Assembly: GCF_033115175.1 (NCBI RefSeq)
Contig: NC_084838.1
Span: 47,223,468-47,287,467, forward strand
DNA: 64,000 nt
From: Lepus europaeus
Taxonomy: Eukaryota; Chordata; Mammalia; Lagomorpha; Leporidae
Direction of reading: 5' to 3'
Both the position numbers and the translations under genes were made by a program. This document shows positions 45,325 to 57,029 of this stretch, one piece after another (position 1 is the stretch's first letter; every line of letters starts with the position of its first letter). Below the pieces are notes generated by a model, which searched no databases, was not told the DNA's origin, and saw only the letters and a program-made list of their open reading frames with translations.

Positions 45325-45545
45325 TGTTTTTAGATTTTTAATACATTTATATAAAGGGAACAGAGCTCATGTGTTTCATATATATAGTTTTAAGAACATA
45401 ATGATACTCCTATGCTCCCTCCTCCTCCTCTTATTTTTCTAATTTCTGTGATGACATAACATACTTTCAATATACTTTATAATCACACGCTTAATCCTCT
45501 ACAAAATAAAGAACTCGACAAGTAGTAAGTAGGGAGACCACTGTT
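45325..45545 (-). mobile_element. L1 3' UTR fragment, antisense
   Basis: TTTTAAGAACATAATGATAC, CTTTCAATATACTTTATAATC and ACTCGACAAGTAGTAAGTAG match blocks of the L1 3' end at 39.0 kb. Confidence 0.7.
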
Positions 45546-45634
45546 GTAGCTGGCATTTTAAATGATGACTTATTGCAGCTGTTAACTAAGGATAGCGATT
45601 TGAGCTTTTCTGACTTAGGTAGCTTGACAGATTT

Positions 45635-45920
45635 TTTTTTAAAAAGATTTATTTATTTATTTGAAAGAGTTACACTGCAATGGCTGGAGCTGCGCCGATC
45701 TGAAGCCAGGAGCCAGAGCCTCTTCTGGGTCTCCCACGCAGGTTCAGGGGTCCAAGGGCTTGGGCTTTCCCAGGCCATAGCAGCCATCTTTTACTGCTTT
45801 CCCAGGCCATAGCAGAGAGCTGGACTGGAAGTGGAGCAGCCGGGTCGCGAACCGGCGCCCATATAGGATGTGGGCGCTTCAGGCCAGGGCATTAACCCAC
45901 TGTGCCACAGCGCCAGCTCT
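45635..45920 (-). mobile_element. CSINE lacking its GA-rich segment
   Basis: AAAGATTTATTTATTTATTTG start joins directly to CTGCAATGGCTGGAGC. A short internal duplication (CTTTCCCAGGCCATAGCAG near 45769-45785 and 45799-45815). Head CACAGCGCCAGC. Confidence 0.9.
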
Positions 45921-46017
45921 GGCAGAAGATTTCACACGGTTCACGAGATCCTTTGTATATATCTGTAAGTCATAGATCTCTTTAAGCATTCATGTTCCTC
46001 TGTTCTTTTTAAAGCAA

Positions 46018-46278
46018 GGTCTTTATTTATTTATTTCAAAGGCGCAGAGAAATAGGCACAGACTGAGAGCATCCGCTGGTCACTCCCCAACTGCCTACCA
46101 CAACAGGGGCTGGGCCAGGCCAAAAATCTAGGTTTCCCCCTGGGAGTGGTGGGGGAAATGAACCATCACCTGCTACATCCTGGGTTGAGTGTGAGTTCTC
46201 ATCTGGAATCAGAAAGGCAGTCCAGGTGAGACTTGACCCCAGGTACTGTTTAACCTCTTTGCCAGAGCCTGCCCCTTT
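46018..46278 (-). mobile_element. Old CSINE
   Basis: TTTATTTATTTATTTCAAAGGC start; CTGGTCACTCCCCAACTGCC; head ends CAGAGCCTGCCCC. Confidence 0.82.
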
Positions 46279-46676
46279 GTTGTTGTTGTCTTTTTTAAAC
46301 AGGGAATTCGAGACATAGAAAGAAAGAAACTAAGGAAGATGAACTAGACTCAAATAACGTAAATTTGGCAGCCTCAGTTCTAGATTTCTGGTTTCTGCTA
46401 TGCTCTTGTTAATGGTGATTTTTAGTCATTATTTGGAATTTCTCATTAGCTCTGAGGTCTGGTCAGAAATGCCACAGCATCTAACAATAAGATGCAGTTA
46501 AATAGATGTGGAAACTGGAAACCTAACTTGAGACTGCCTTTGTATAAGTCTAATTGAAAGATTGATGCTATGTGAAAAATTCATGAACATTTAGTGATAT
46601 CTGTGTGTTTTAGTTCATTTTAACGTAATGCTTAATGGCAAACTTAAAATGGTATCTAATTTTATACTAATACATG
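46279..46676. other. Single-copy spacer
   Basis: No gene or clear repeat recognised. Confidence 0.4.
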
Positions 46677-47179
46677 AGAGTACTTCAAAAGTTATCTGAA
46701 AAAATTAAAATATAATTATTTTGGTCAAAGAGCTTGGAAATCATGCACTTATTTTCACAGTACACGTGAACTTTTTCTTGAATTTTTAAAAAATGTGTAT
46801 TTAAAGAAAAAAATTTTTAAAGATTTTATTTATTTGAAAGGCAGAGTTACAGAGAGAGGGAGAGACAGATAAAGAGAGATCTTGCATCTGCTGGATTTAC
46901 TCTTCAAATGGCCATAATGACCCGAGCTGGGCTGGTCCAAAGCCGGGAGCTTTTTCCAGGTCTCTCACGTGGGTGCAGAGGCCCAAGTTCTTGGGCCATC
47001 CTCCATTGTTTTCCTAGGCACATTAGCAGGGAGCTGGGTAAGAAGTAGAGCAGCCAGGATTTGAACCAGCATCCATATAGAATACCAGCCCCACAGGCAG
47101 TGGCTTTACCCACTACACCACAGCTCTGGCCTCCTCAAAAATTTTTTTGCACCAAAACATACACTTTTTGAAGTACTCT
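46677..47179. mobile_element. MITE-like element with inverted ends, split by a CSINE
   Basis: The left end AGAGTACTTCAAAAGTT (46677-46693) is the reverse complement of the right end ACTTTTTGAAGTACTCT (47163-47179), apart from one extra base. Without the CSINE the element is about 180 bases. Relatives occur at 58.1 and 62.8 kb. Confidence 0.7.
46812..47134 (-). mobile_element. CSINE inside the MITE-like element
   Basis: AAAGATTTTATTTATTTGAAAG start and CACAGCTCTGGCC head; AAAAATTTTT-type target text on both sides. Confidence 0.92.
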
Positions 47180-47274
47180 TAGGTGAGAAGATTCTGAAAG
47201 TTTCAAACTGTAGCTAAAAAAAAAGTACATCAAAGTTGAAATTCTTTACTATTAGAATAGTTTTTCATCTTTTA

Positions 47275-47972
47275 AAAAATTTTATTTAGCAATTTATTTT
47301 TGTTGTATTTGGAAGACACAAAGACAAAGAGGTACAAAGACAGAGAAAGATGTTCCATCCACTGGTTCATTCCCCAAATGTGCTCAAGATCTGAGACCAG
47401 GACAGGCTGAAGCCAGGAGCCTGGAATTCAGAAATTAAACTCAGATCTCCCATATGGATATCAGATACTCAAGTACTTAGGCCATCACCTGCTACCTCCT
47501 AGAGTATGCATTACAAAAGCTGAAATGAGGGGCTGGTGCTGTGGCATAGAGGGTAAACTCTATGCCTGCAGTGCCAGCATCCCATATAGGTGCTGATTCA
47601 TGTCCTGGCTATTCCTCTTCTGATCCAGCTCTCTGCTATGGCCTGCGAAAACAGTAGAAGATGGGCCAAGTCCTTGGGCCCTTGCACCACGTGGGAGACC
47701 TGGAAGAAACTCCCTGCTCCTGATTTTGGATCGGCGCAGCTTGGGGCCATTGTGGCCATCTGGAGAGTGAACCAGCGGATGGAAGACACACACTCTCTCT
47801 CTCCCCCTCTGCCTCTCCTTCTCTCTCTGTGTAACTATGACTTTCACGTAAAATAAATTAAAAAAAAAAAAAGCTGAAATGGGAAGCAAGTGGAACTCAA
47901 ACCCAGGCACTCAGATAGGGAATGTGGGCATCCTAAGCAGTGTCTCCACCTCTGTGCCAAGTGCCCACCCCA
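47275..47972 (-). mobile_element. Old CSINE split by a younger CSINE
   Basis: Tail half 47275-47527 (CATCCACTGGTTCATTCCCC) and head half 47882-47972 (GTGGAACTCAAACCCAGGCA ... CCAAGTGCCCACCCC) form one antisense C repeat. Confidence 0.8.
47528..47868 (+). mobile_element. CSINE with 13-bp target duplication
   Basis: AAAAGCTGAAATG at 47515-47527 and 47869-47881. Inverted relative to its host C repeat. Confidence 0.95.
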
Positions 47973-48569
47973 AGAATGCTCTGTTTTTCTGAACTGAGGC
48001 AGAAACAAAACCTAGCATTCATTTCTTGCTTTAACTTGTCCTTCAGAAGGTAGGATAGTGGCACAGAATGACTCACTTCCTTTACAAACCAGAAATTGCC
48101 CTCCTAACAAGAAATGGCAAGCATTGAGAACAAACTAGTAAATATTAAAACACCAGCCCTAGGAATGTTCATTAAATTGGACAGCCCTGTGAGTGTTTGA
48201 GTTATTCATCTTAAAATGTGCATTAGATGTGATTAATATTCCGGGTGTTAAAGACCGGTAAAGTTGTCTTAGCCTGGCACTTTTTCTTTCCATGAATTTT
48301 AAATGAGAACCTGGATTCAGCTTACTGGAACTATTGTAAGAGTAATTTGTGGGCATGTAACTTGCTTCATGAGCCTAAAGGATTAATAGGCTTGCTTTCC
48401 TGGTCATCCTTTAGAGGTTTTCATTTGATTGTTGAATCATAAAGAGACAGGACTGGGGTTCCTGGCCCATGCACTGGCTTATACCTGAACATGACTTCTC
48501 TTTGTTCCTCTGTCTTCTCATACATCAAAGAAAGAAATCAGCAGTAGTTATGAGATGCAAAAAATCAAT
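47973..48569. other. Single-copy intronic DNA
   Basis: No gene or dispersed repeat recognised. Confidence 0.4.
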
Positions 48570-48585
48570 ATATTTGCCTTTTTAT

Positions 48586-48888
48586 TTTTGACAGGCAGAG
48601 TTAGACAGTGAGAGAGAGACAGGGAGAAAGGTCTTCCTTCTGTTGTTTCAGCCCCCAAATGTCCGCTACGGCCTGCACGCTGCCCCGATCCGAAGCCAGG
48701 AGCCAGGTGCTTATCCTGGTCTCCCATGCAGGTGCAGGGCCCAAGCACTTGGGCCATCCTCCACTGCACTCCTGGGCCACAGCAGAGAGCTGGCCTGGAA
48801 GAGGAACAACTGGGACAGAATCTGACGCCCCAACCATAACTAGAACCCGGAGTGCCGGCGCCACAGGCGGAGGATTAGCCTAGTGAGC
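48586..48888 (-). mobile_element. Young CSINE
   Basis: TTTTTGACAGGCAGAGTTAGAC start, head AGTGAGCCACATTT. Target copies ATTTGCCTTTTTAT (48572-48585) and ATTTGCCCTTTTAT (48891-48904). Confidence 0.93.
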
Positions 48889-48904
48889 CACATTTGCCCT
48901 TTTA

Positions 48905-49448
48905 TGTCTTCAGCTAAAATATTTAAATTGCAAAACCCTGGTAACATCATTATTCTTATTTTAATAGAAGGAAAGAGACCCAAAATGATTTTAGGGACTT
49001 AATTAGGGTAGATTGGAATTTAAATTTGTGTTTCTGTTCTAGCCTATTTACTGTGTGGTCATATATGCACATGCATATAAATTTAGTACACTTTAAAATG
49101 CTCTTTTTCTTTTCAGGGAAAGAGTTTATTGGTGGGGAAACCCGACAGACTGGAGGGAAGGGGTGAAGAAAAAGAGAGGACAGCGTAAGGGAGACAGAGA
49201 GAGAATGAGGGAGAGAGAGAGATCCAGAGAGCCACATGTTCAGGAACAGGTCTTCTTACTCCTTTGGTGGGGGGCAGGGAAGTAGGAGCAGTGAATCCCA
49301 TTAGGGTGGGGGTGGAGCTGACACCACAGGGTCACCCAGCTTCCAGCCAAGGCGGCGGGTGGCTAGAGCCTAGGATGGTGTCCAGGTTGTAGATCGTGCC
49401 ATAGATAAGACTGCACCTAAAATGCTCTTTCAAAAATCATAAATTTTG
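48905..49448. other. Intronic DNA with purine patch
   Basis: GAGA-rich run at 49190-49225; otherwise no recognisable repeat or gene. Confidence 0.4.
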
Positions 49449-49633
49449 GGGGCTGGAGCCGTGGCATAGCGGGTAAAGCTACCAACTACGGTGCTGGCTT
49501 CCTTATGAGCACCAGTATGGTGGCCATCTGGGGAGTGAACCAGTGGATGGAAGACTCCTCTCTCTGCCTCTGCCTCTGCCTCTCCCTCTCTCTAACTCTG
49601 CCTTTCAAATAAATAAATAAATCTTTAAAAAAA
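49449..49633 (+). mobile_element. CSINE with about 160-base internal deletion
   Basis: GGGGCTGGAGCCGTGGCATAGC head; sequence after ATGAGCACCAGT jumps straight to ATGGTGGCCATCTGGGGAG; (AAAT)n tail. Both ends are intact. Confidence 0.93.
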
Positions 49634-49778
49634 AGTCATAAGCTTTTTATTCTTTGTGAATTCCTGGTTGTAAACCTGCAGTCCGCAGACTTATTTTAGC
49701 CCTCAGAGTTGTTATATTTGTTCATAGAAAGCACTGATTTTCTTTTTAACGGTCAACTTGTAAGAATGTATAGATTCG

Positions 49779-50062
49779 GGGCCAGTGCCATGCTGCAGTG
49801 GGCAAAGCCACCATCTGCAGTGCCGGCATCCCATATGGGCTCCGGTTCGAGTCCTGGCTGCTCCACTTCCAATTCAGCTCCCTTCTATTGGCCTGGAAAA
49901 GCTTGGGACCCTGCACCCATGTGAGAGACTCAGAGGAAGCTCCTGGCTTTGGCTGCTGGATTTGGCCTGGCCCACCACTGGATGTTATGACCATTTGGGG
50001 AGTGTCTTTCTGTCTCTCCCTCTCTTTCTGTAACTCTGATTTTCAAACAAATCGTAAACAAA
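49779..50062 (+). mobile_element. CSINE
   Basis: GGGGCCAGTGCCATGCTGCAG head, GGTTCGAGTCC B box intact, TTTTCAAACAAATCG tail. Confidence 0.92.
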
Positions 50063-51239
50063 CAAGAAAGAATACACAGATTTCATGTTAAAATATGGAT
50101 TATCAGTTACTCCTGAAACAGTAGAAGGTCTTGCAGTTCTGAGTCTTTGTCCCCACACAGCAACTCTGCTAGGGATGTGTAGTGGCCCTTTTTAAGTGGT
50201 TCAAGAGTGCCTGCACCAGTTGTCCCTTTACCTACCTGACAGCTAACATCGTTTGAGTATGAGACCCTAATTCTGCAAATCAGTATTTTCTCTGTTGGCC
50301 TAGATAAGAACATTTGACATTGAGAACAAACAATTTAAACATTATTAAGTGATGTTGTATTCAGAGAGATTAGATGCACAAACAAAAACTTAGGGTACTT
50401 CTATCTTGAACTGTATTTTATTAAGAAGTGAGTTCTTATAACTTTCTTTTAAGTTTGTCCAAAGGTGCTTTTGCAAGCGAATTACCAAGACCCAGTACCT
50501 CCATTGAGCCAGTCCGCCCCTCCCTAATACACACATCACATACTCATTCCAGCAACTCCTCTAATTAAAGGTCTAGCACAGCTCATAAGATTCTCAAAGC
50601 CAATTAAATAGCGCTCACCCTTGTACCTCCCAGTAGAGTGGGGAGTGGCTTGGCAAATGCTGTGATTGATATGAAAAGTGGCAATGTATTTTTAAGCACT
50701 TGGAGCACTGTTGTTACTTTGTGAGGCACAAGCTTTCAACAGTGGCCTTTTATCCTCTGTGAGAACACCGGGGAGGCCACATGCAGCACAGTGTCCCTGG
50801 ATGCTGGGAATCTAGGCGCTGAGAAGGGGGTGGGAAGCAGGAGAGTGAGGGTCCAGGGAGAGGCAGTTGGCAGCTGGCCTCCCAATAGCATTTCCCTCTT
50901 CCATTATCTTGCTCCAAATGCTGAGTCCATTCATATTCATGGATTCCACCCTCTACTAGGCGAGCCTTTTTGAATGTTTCATTTTCTTCTCTGTCTTAGA
51001 GTTCCATTTTGATTTACTAGGAACCATTGAACTGCTTCAGGAAAAAGATTAGTTAGTAGAAATTGCAGTTTGTTGATAGAGAATCCACTGGGGGAATGTG
51101 TTTAAATATGAGACGCTGAAGCCATCTGTATGGTAAGCTAGCTTTAAGCTCACCTGTCATTACTAAACTCTTAATTTCCCACGAATGTAATGGTCATTCA
51201 TCTACTTGTATGAAGATCTTAAGTCAAGAAAATAAGCCA
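50063..51239. other. CSINE-free single-copy block, first part
   Basis: AATTAAAGG and CCAATTAAATAGCGC words at 50563-50618 resemble homeobox-type conserved non-coding DNA. No gene. Confidence 0.4.
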
Positions 51240-51720
51240 TTTTATATTCTAATTACAAAGTAATGCATATTTTGTGTAAAAAATGTGAAACCACAAAAAT
51301 ACAGGAATGTGTAAACAAGAAATTTAAAGTCACCCTGTCTAGAGGTAATTATTGTTGTCTTTTTGACATTGAGTCAAATACATGCGTAAATTTTTTAGGA
51401 AAAAGGGATAATCCTAGGCATACTATTTCATTATCTGCTTGTTTTTGTATAACACTAAATCTTAAGTGTTTTGACAGTTTTAAGTATTTCATAAAAGCTT
51501 TTTTATGTTAGTATGAAATTTCAATATTTGGATACCCCATGATACTTAGAAAGTTAGGATTTTCCCAAATCTGAGTGATAAAGAATGTTGTGATAAAAAC
51601 ATAAGCTTTCACACCCACTTCGTGCATCCATTTTCTTTGGGAAAAATTCCCAGAAGCGATTTATGAGTCGAGGGTAGTTGGGCTTCAAACTTCCACCAAG
51701 GTTGTAGGACTTGAACCTCC
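51240..51720 (-). mobile_element. Ancient L1-type fragment, antisense
   Basis: AAATTCCCAGAAGCGATTTATGAGTC (51645-51670) and CAAACTTCCACCAAGGTTG (51687-51705) follow an old L1 3' end. The 153-codon minus frame 51554-52015 runs out of this repeat and is not called a gene. Confidence 0.5.
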
Positions 51721-53754
51721 CCTGGTAATGTAGGACAGCCCCGAAAAGGAGTTTTCTAAGAATGCCTTTGCATTCTGTTTTGAATATTTCTGGGCTGCTT
51801 TTGCAAGACGACTGATCACTTGCTGGAGTTTCTTGGAGTATAGGAGCAGGCAGGTGCTGCCAATTATGAACATGTTTGTAGGCAGCGCAGGCTATGTGAA
51901 CCCTCGCTTTAACTAACATTTGTTTTAGATCATGAATGGAAAGCAGCCTCTTCCTTAAGAAAACATAAATGTCTGCCGGGGGACCATGTATTGCTTTGAG
52001 AACCCTTGGGACCAAGTAAGGAAAATGCTGAATAACAGCAGCATAATGAGGCTACAGGGGTGCTGAAAGCATTAGTTAATGAATGATTCCCAAGTCCTCC
52101 AGAAGCCTAGGGAAGAGTTCAGAATGAGTGGATTCCTTTACTGACAAAGATGAATGTGTCTGACTGCCTGGGGTGACTTGATTAAAAAAGAGACAAATTT
52201 TAAAGCACCTAATTACAGATCCCTTATTACAAATGGAATGCACCCTGCTTATTGGAGTCCTATTGTTCTGTAGACAGAGAAGATGAACCACAGTTAACCA
52301 CAATCATTATGTTTGAACATTTAGGCTGTAGAACTAAATTTGTAAACATACACGGAGAGGGTTAGAAGTTGATATTGCATGGTCTGAGTGCACGGTGTCT
52401 TCATTTGCAACAAGAGCCAGAGAAGCACGGGCCTTGAACTCATCAGAAGAATCATGCCCTGTAAATAGGTCAAACCTGGACAAATGCTTCCTACCATGGG
52501 CTAATGAAACGTACATTTCCAGTGGCCCTTCTGAGTTTAGCAGGTTTCTAGCTTCCAGCGATAAAACTCGATTTTTGCTACAGTAGTTTACTTGGCAAAT
52601 TTAATCTCCACTTGTTACTACGGTAGGATTATCCATGTAAAAACAACATGACTTAATTGTCTAAGCTGATGTTAATGTGAGAACTCAGTTGGAGAACTTG
52701 CTGTATTTTGTCATAGAGGCATGAGGGTTTTTTGCTTGTTTGTTTTTAGTGATCCTTAATTACTCAGAAAACCTATAAACTGTGATAGCACAGAGGAATA
52801 GAGCTGTTACATGCCTAAGAAGAGAATTTATCCTAATTATAATGATATGTTGCCAGCGAAATTTGGAAAGATGTGCTGGTAACTGTGGTTACCTTTCCCT
52901 GGGGATAGGAGACTCCCCTGGAGAGAGGGGAGTTCTGCAGCTTTCTTTCCTACACTGTGGCAAAGGGAGCTCCTGCAGTTTTCTATTTCTAAAGTGAACA
53001 TCCAGAATTAATTTTTCCTGTGTATCCAGCTCAATAAGGTTCTTAATGCCCGCAATAGTAGTACTAGGAGCTGGTAATTCAGTAATTAAGAAGTTTGCAG
53101 CCGCAGCCCATTTAGACGTTTATAAACTCACCGACAGCGAGTTACCAGAATTTCATGTATCACCACGTTCATGGCTCCGTTCCTCTGTTCTCCTACTGAC
53201 TCATATCCTGAACTGAGTGCAGCAGCTACATGCGGCCAAAGGAGAGGGCTCCATGCTCCCTTGGAGCTCACAGCCCAGTGGAGCAGACAGGAATCCCACC
53301 AAACACCAGAAGTGTTGTGATGGAAGTGTGCCCAGGCAGTGCAGGCACAGGGAAGGAGTAGCTCTCTCTACCTCACGGTCATTCCCGACTCTTACAGCTT
53401 CATTCATTTGGTCTTAGTACCTAGAACCTGACCCCTTTGTGGTCCACAGAACAGCAAGCATCAGCTTGCCTGCAGTGTGTCAGAAAAGCAGCATCGCACA
53501 CCCCATCCAGACCTGTGGAATTATACTTTGTGTTTTAATAAGATCCCAGGATCCAAATTTTGTTCCATGATCAAAACTCCTCATACATGTTGGGGAAGGG
53601 CACCACACACCCGAACACGTGTGTGTTCTTGAAAGAGTGAGCAGAGAGCTCGCCCTTTATCAGTGAGTACTAGAATGACTTCGTAATACTAGCTTCTTCT
53701 GTTGTGTGTCTAAAGTCACGTGTGGCTGCTAAGTGGCTTAAATATATGATCTTA
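51721..53754. other. CSINE-free single-copy block, second part
   Basis: Two kilobases without recognisable repeats. Several A/T-rich homeodomain-like words (TTAGTTAATGAATG near 52072, CCTAATTACAG near 52208, CCTTAATTACTC near 52754). No gene. Confidence 0.45.
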
Positions 53755-54075
53755 CTTCCGTCTACAAGCTACAAGCTAGGAATGCACATCTCCATTTGGT
53801 ATATGAGAAGACAGAAGCTCACAGATGGTATGAGGTGTGTCTAGGCCATGCAGAAAGTAATGACCAAATCAAAATTTAAACTCAAACTGCCTGGTTCCAA
53901 AACTTTGTTCCTTCCCCTGCAGTAGCCATTCAATCTCCCAAATATTGGAGATATTCCTGAAAGCTTTGTGTTCGCTTAATTTCTATTATGTGTCAGCTTC
54001 ATGATAGAGATGTACTACATTAAACCCAAACAGCTCTAAAGCTGGAAGTAATTATCCTCTGTTCTGATACAACTA
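53755..54075 (-). mobile_element. MIR/L2-like remnants
   Basis: TATATGAGAAGACAGAAGCTC, AAACTCAAACTGCCTGGTTC, then TTATGTGTCAGCTTCATGAT keep antisense MIR order, possibly two copies. Confidence 0.5.
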
Positions 54076-54389
54076 ATAATTACTCTAAACTTGCCTGCAT
54101 GATGCCAGGCGGCTGCCAGTTCCCAGATCCAATTTTGGTAAAAGGTTGAATCTTAGTGCTCTGTTGATTATGTTACTAGATAACTAGATCAATTACTTTT
54201 CTGAAATCTTCAGTGTGCTCTATCTTGCAGTCATTTGGGCAGACCATCTGATAGGTAACTATTTCTTTGCTATCGAATGTGTTTTATTCTGTGAATGCTT
54301 GTTGAATCAAATTTTCAAAGTTTTAAAAAAATTTTTATTCATAGGATTTAGTTTTATTTTCTGTTTTTTTTTCTATTTAATTAAAGGAA
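54076..54389. other. AT-rich single-copy spacer
   Basis: Poly-T/A patches only. Confidence 0.4.
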
Positions 54390-54730
54390 AAGTATGGTAT
54401 TTTATGTTCATTGAAACAAGTGGGAATATTATTATAGGAATAGTAATAATAGAGGAACAAAAAGTTCATCTCTCCTGTAGTCCCCCTGCATTCCTACTCC
54501 GTGGTGATCACTAGTTGCCCACCAACTGGCTTCTGTTATTCCATACCTTTCTCTTTCCTTATGCAAACATGCACAGGTAAGTGCACAGACAGGGTTTTCA
54601 ATTTTACAACTACTCTGCAGCTTGCTCTTAAGTTGCATGAGCATCCTTCCGCCTACTCTGGCATTTCATTTGCAAAATTCTCTTTTCTGCCATACAAGGA
54701 CTCTCAATTTGAGCAGGGGAAGTGAGAAAC
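54390..54730 (-). mobile_element. Ancient L1-type fragment, antisense
   Basis: AGTTCATCTCTCCTGTAGTC and CAATTTTACAACTACTCTGC are diverged versions of old L1 3' text. Confidence 0.4.
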
Positions 54731-55689
54731 CTATTTTCAGTTTAGATATCTTAGACTGGAGTTTCAGAAGTGCCCATAAAGGTGGTGGCATCAAATAAAA
54801 GGTTCTTGGAACACATGAAAATGCCTTTATTGATCTTTATGGGATTGTCTTTCTAATCTAGGATCTGGAAAAGGAATGATAAATGCTGAGATCTGCATTT
54901 TCTTCCGTTCTCCACAATGAAGCAGATTGACCCTTTGGGGAAGAGAAAATATGGCCTATTCGGGCAAACTTATTGTGGGCCCCCAAATGCTCTTCAAGTA
55001 CGCTGCTTGCATTTCCCCATGCCTGTCGCTGTGCTCTGAAATAAACCACATGCATACACGTCAGTTGTCTATTGTTCTAACCTGCAGGTTTATGTGGAAC
55101 TGGTGCCAACTCCCTCATCATGAAGGCATCTGTTTTGTAGTTTGATGGCAGCGATGGCCTCAAATGAACAGTTATAAATAATATATCTGTTCTTTTTAGT
55201 TATGGACTGCGTATTAATTTCATCTACACTGCATAATTATCTTTGTATTGTAAGGAAATTATATATATGGATCTAAAAAGTATAAAGTACTAAGAACCTT
55301 GGATGCAATTATGGTCACTTTTATTTGTCACATCCTCTGCCTTGGTATACTTTCTGTCTTAACAAAAAGCCCACAGGAGTGCTGTCTGGGACTTTAGGAT
55401 GCCTTTTGTTCTGGTGGTTGTCATTGTTGTCATTGCCCTCCTTCTGATTGGCTTTTCTGGGCATCTGCCTGCCTGCCTGCCCCTTCAGCTTCCCATTGTG
55501 CCCACAGCATTTGGTGTCGTTTATTACAAAGGATTCTAGTTTCACATGGCCACATTTTCTTGGTGATAAAGGCATTAAGGTCCAGTGCAAAGAGTCCTGG
55601 GGTGACAGTCGAGAAGCCTGGTTGGGTGTTGGAGCTGTTTCCCTGTGGAACCCACAGGCAGGGCCAGGAATCTGTCCGTACCTCCTCTC
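54731..55689. other. Single-copy intronic DNA
   Basis: A 145-codon minus frame (55321-55758) has no recognisable domain and ends inside an L2 copy. (CTGC)n at 55465-55482. Confidence 0.4.
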
Positions 55690-56095
55690 TGCTCCTTGCC
55701 TCAACTCCTGAGCCACACGAACTTCTCTTGCAGTAGAACAAGCACCTTCACACTGCATGCTTTTGTCGCTGCTCTTCCTTCCATCTCGAATGCTCTTTCA
55801 TGTCTCCCACCAAACTCCTCTTCATCTTTAAAGGACCGAGTTCAAATCTCATTCTCCATAGGAAACTTTTCTTGAGTCCCTCCTTCAAATACTGTTGGCT
55901 GCTTCTTCCTCTTCGAGCCGCCCTATAGTTCTGCACACTCAGAGTATACTTTAATATTTATTGTGAATGTGTGTGTGTCTCAACCTCCATCACTAAAGAG
56001 GGTTTGAGGGCCGTTCAGGTAAGGACTGTGTCTCCTTTGTCTCCCCAGATACTTTGTAGGGTGCTCCCTCTTCCTGTTTGCTCAGTGAAAGCAGG
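55690..56095 (+). mobile_element. L2 element, 3' region
   Basis: TCGCTGCTCTTCCTTCCATC, CTCGAATGCTCTTTCATG, GAGTTCAAATCTCATTCTCC and GGTAAGGACTGTGTCTCC are consecutive L2 blocks. Confidence 0.68.
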
Positions 56096-56345
56096 GGCCT
56101 CAGGCTCTCATGTGCAGGGAGGGGACTGGACCAAATGGTGTTAAGGCAACGGCACAGCAATCCATGTTTGGGCAGGGACCTTGAACGACAGGGCTCAGCT
56201 ATGCAGAATCCTGGTCAGTTGGGGTTGACACCTGCAGTGCAGACGGCAAGTGTGCCGGTGGAAGGAGTTTGCTGCTTGGCCATTTTGCTCTGGAGGGCGA
56301 GAGGGCAATGTTGCCTCATTTGAGCTTTACCTCACTGCGCTGTTG
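56096..56345. other. Single-copy spacer
   Basis: No gene or repeat recognised. Confidence 0.35.
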
Positions 56346-56354
56346 GCCCTAATG

Positions 56355-56380
56355 TCTTCTTCTTCTTCTTCTTCTTCTTT
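56355..56380 (+). repeat. (CTT)n microsatellite grown at a CSINE insertion point
   Basis: About eight CTT units in the left target copy; the right copy at 56723-56728 has only two. Confidence 0.92.
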
Positions 56381-56712
56381 TTTTTTTTTTGACAGGCAGA
56401 GTGGACAGTGAGAGAGAGACAGAGAGAAAGGTCTTCCTTTTGCCATTGGTTCACCCTCCAATGGCCGCCGCGGTAGTGCGCTGCGGCCAGCGCACCGCGC
56501 TGATCCGATGGCAGGAGCCAGGTGCTTCTCCTGGTCTCCCATGGGGTGCAGGGCCCAAGGACTTGGGCCATCCTCCACTGCACTCCCTGGCCACAGCAGA
56601 GAGCTGGCCTGGAAGAGGGGCAACCGGGACAGGATCAGTGCCCCGACCGGGACAAGAACCCAGTGTGCCGGCGCCGCAAGGCGGAGGATTAGCCTAGTGA
56701 GCCGCGGCGCCA
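56381..56712 (-). mobile_element. Young CSINE with perfect 16-bp target duplication
   Basis: GCCCTAATGTCTTCTT at 56346-56361 and 56713-56728. Start TTTTTGACAGGCAGAGTGGACAG, head GAGCCGCGGCGCCA. Confidence 0.96.
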
Positions 56713-56728
56713 GCCCTAATGTCTTCTT

Positions 56729-57029
56729 ATACCCACATTAAAGAGTAAATAGAGCAGCCACTGGGAGTTTATTATCATATTGTTCTTTTCCCCAGTCTCT
56801 TACTCATTTTGACCTTTCTTTGCTTCCCTGTGATTGTTTTAGGCTGACCTGTTTAATTAACTGAAAAGTGGCCATCTTAACAGATTTAAAGATTTTCACT
56901 TTTTTTTTATGTTTGTCAGAAAATGTACTGTCATGCCTCTTGACATTGGACTAGAAGTGACCAGGAGAACTGCTTAGTCCCCTATTTAGAACCATTCACT
57001 AATGCACATAACTTGTCCACTTTCCCACT
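56729..57029. other. Single-copy spacer
   Basis: No gene or repeat recognised. Confidence 0.35.

Noticed and set aside
51554..52015. A 153-codon minus-strand frame
   Set aside because: Partly ancient L1-like text, no signal or domain, no start context; length is within chance for this base composition.
55321..55758. A 145-codon minus-strand frame
   Set aside because: Low-information composition, overlaps a 103-codon frame on the same strand and the L2 copy, no recognisable domain.
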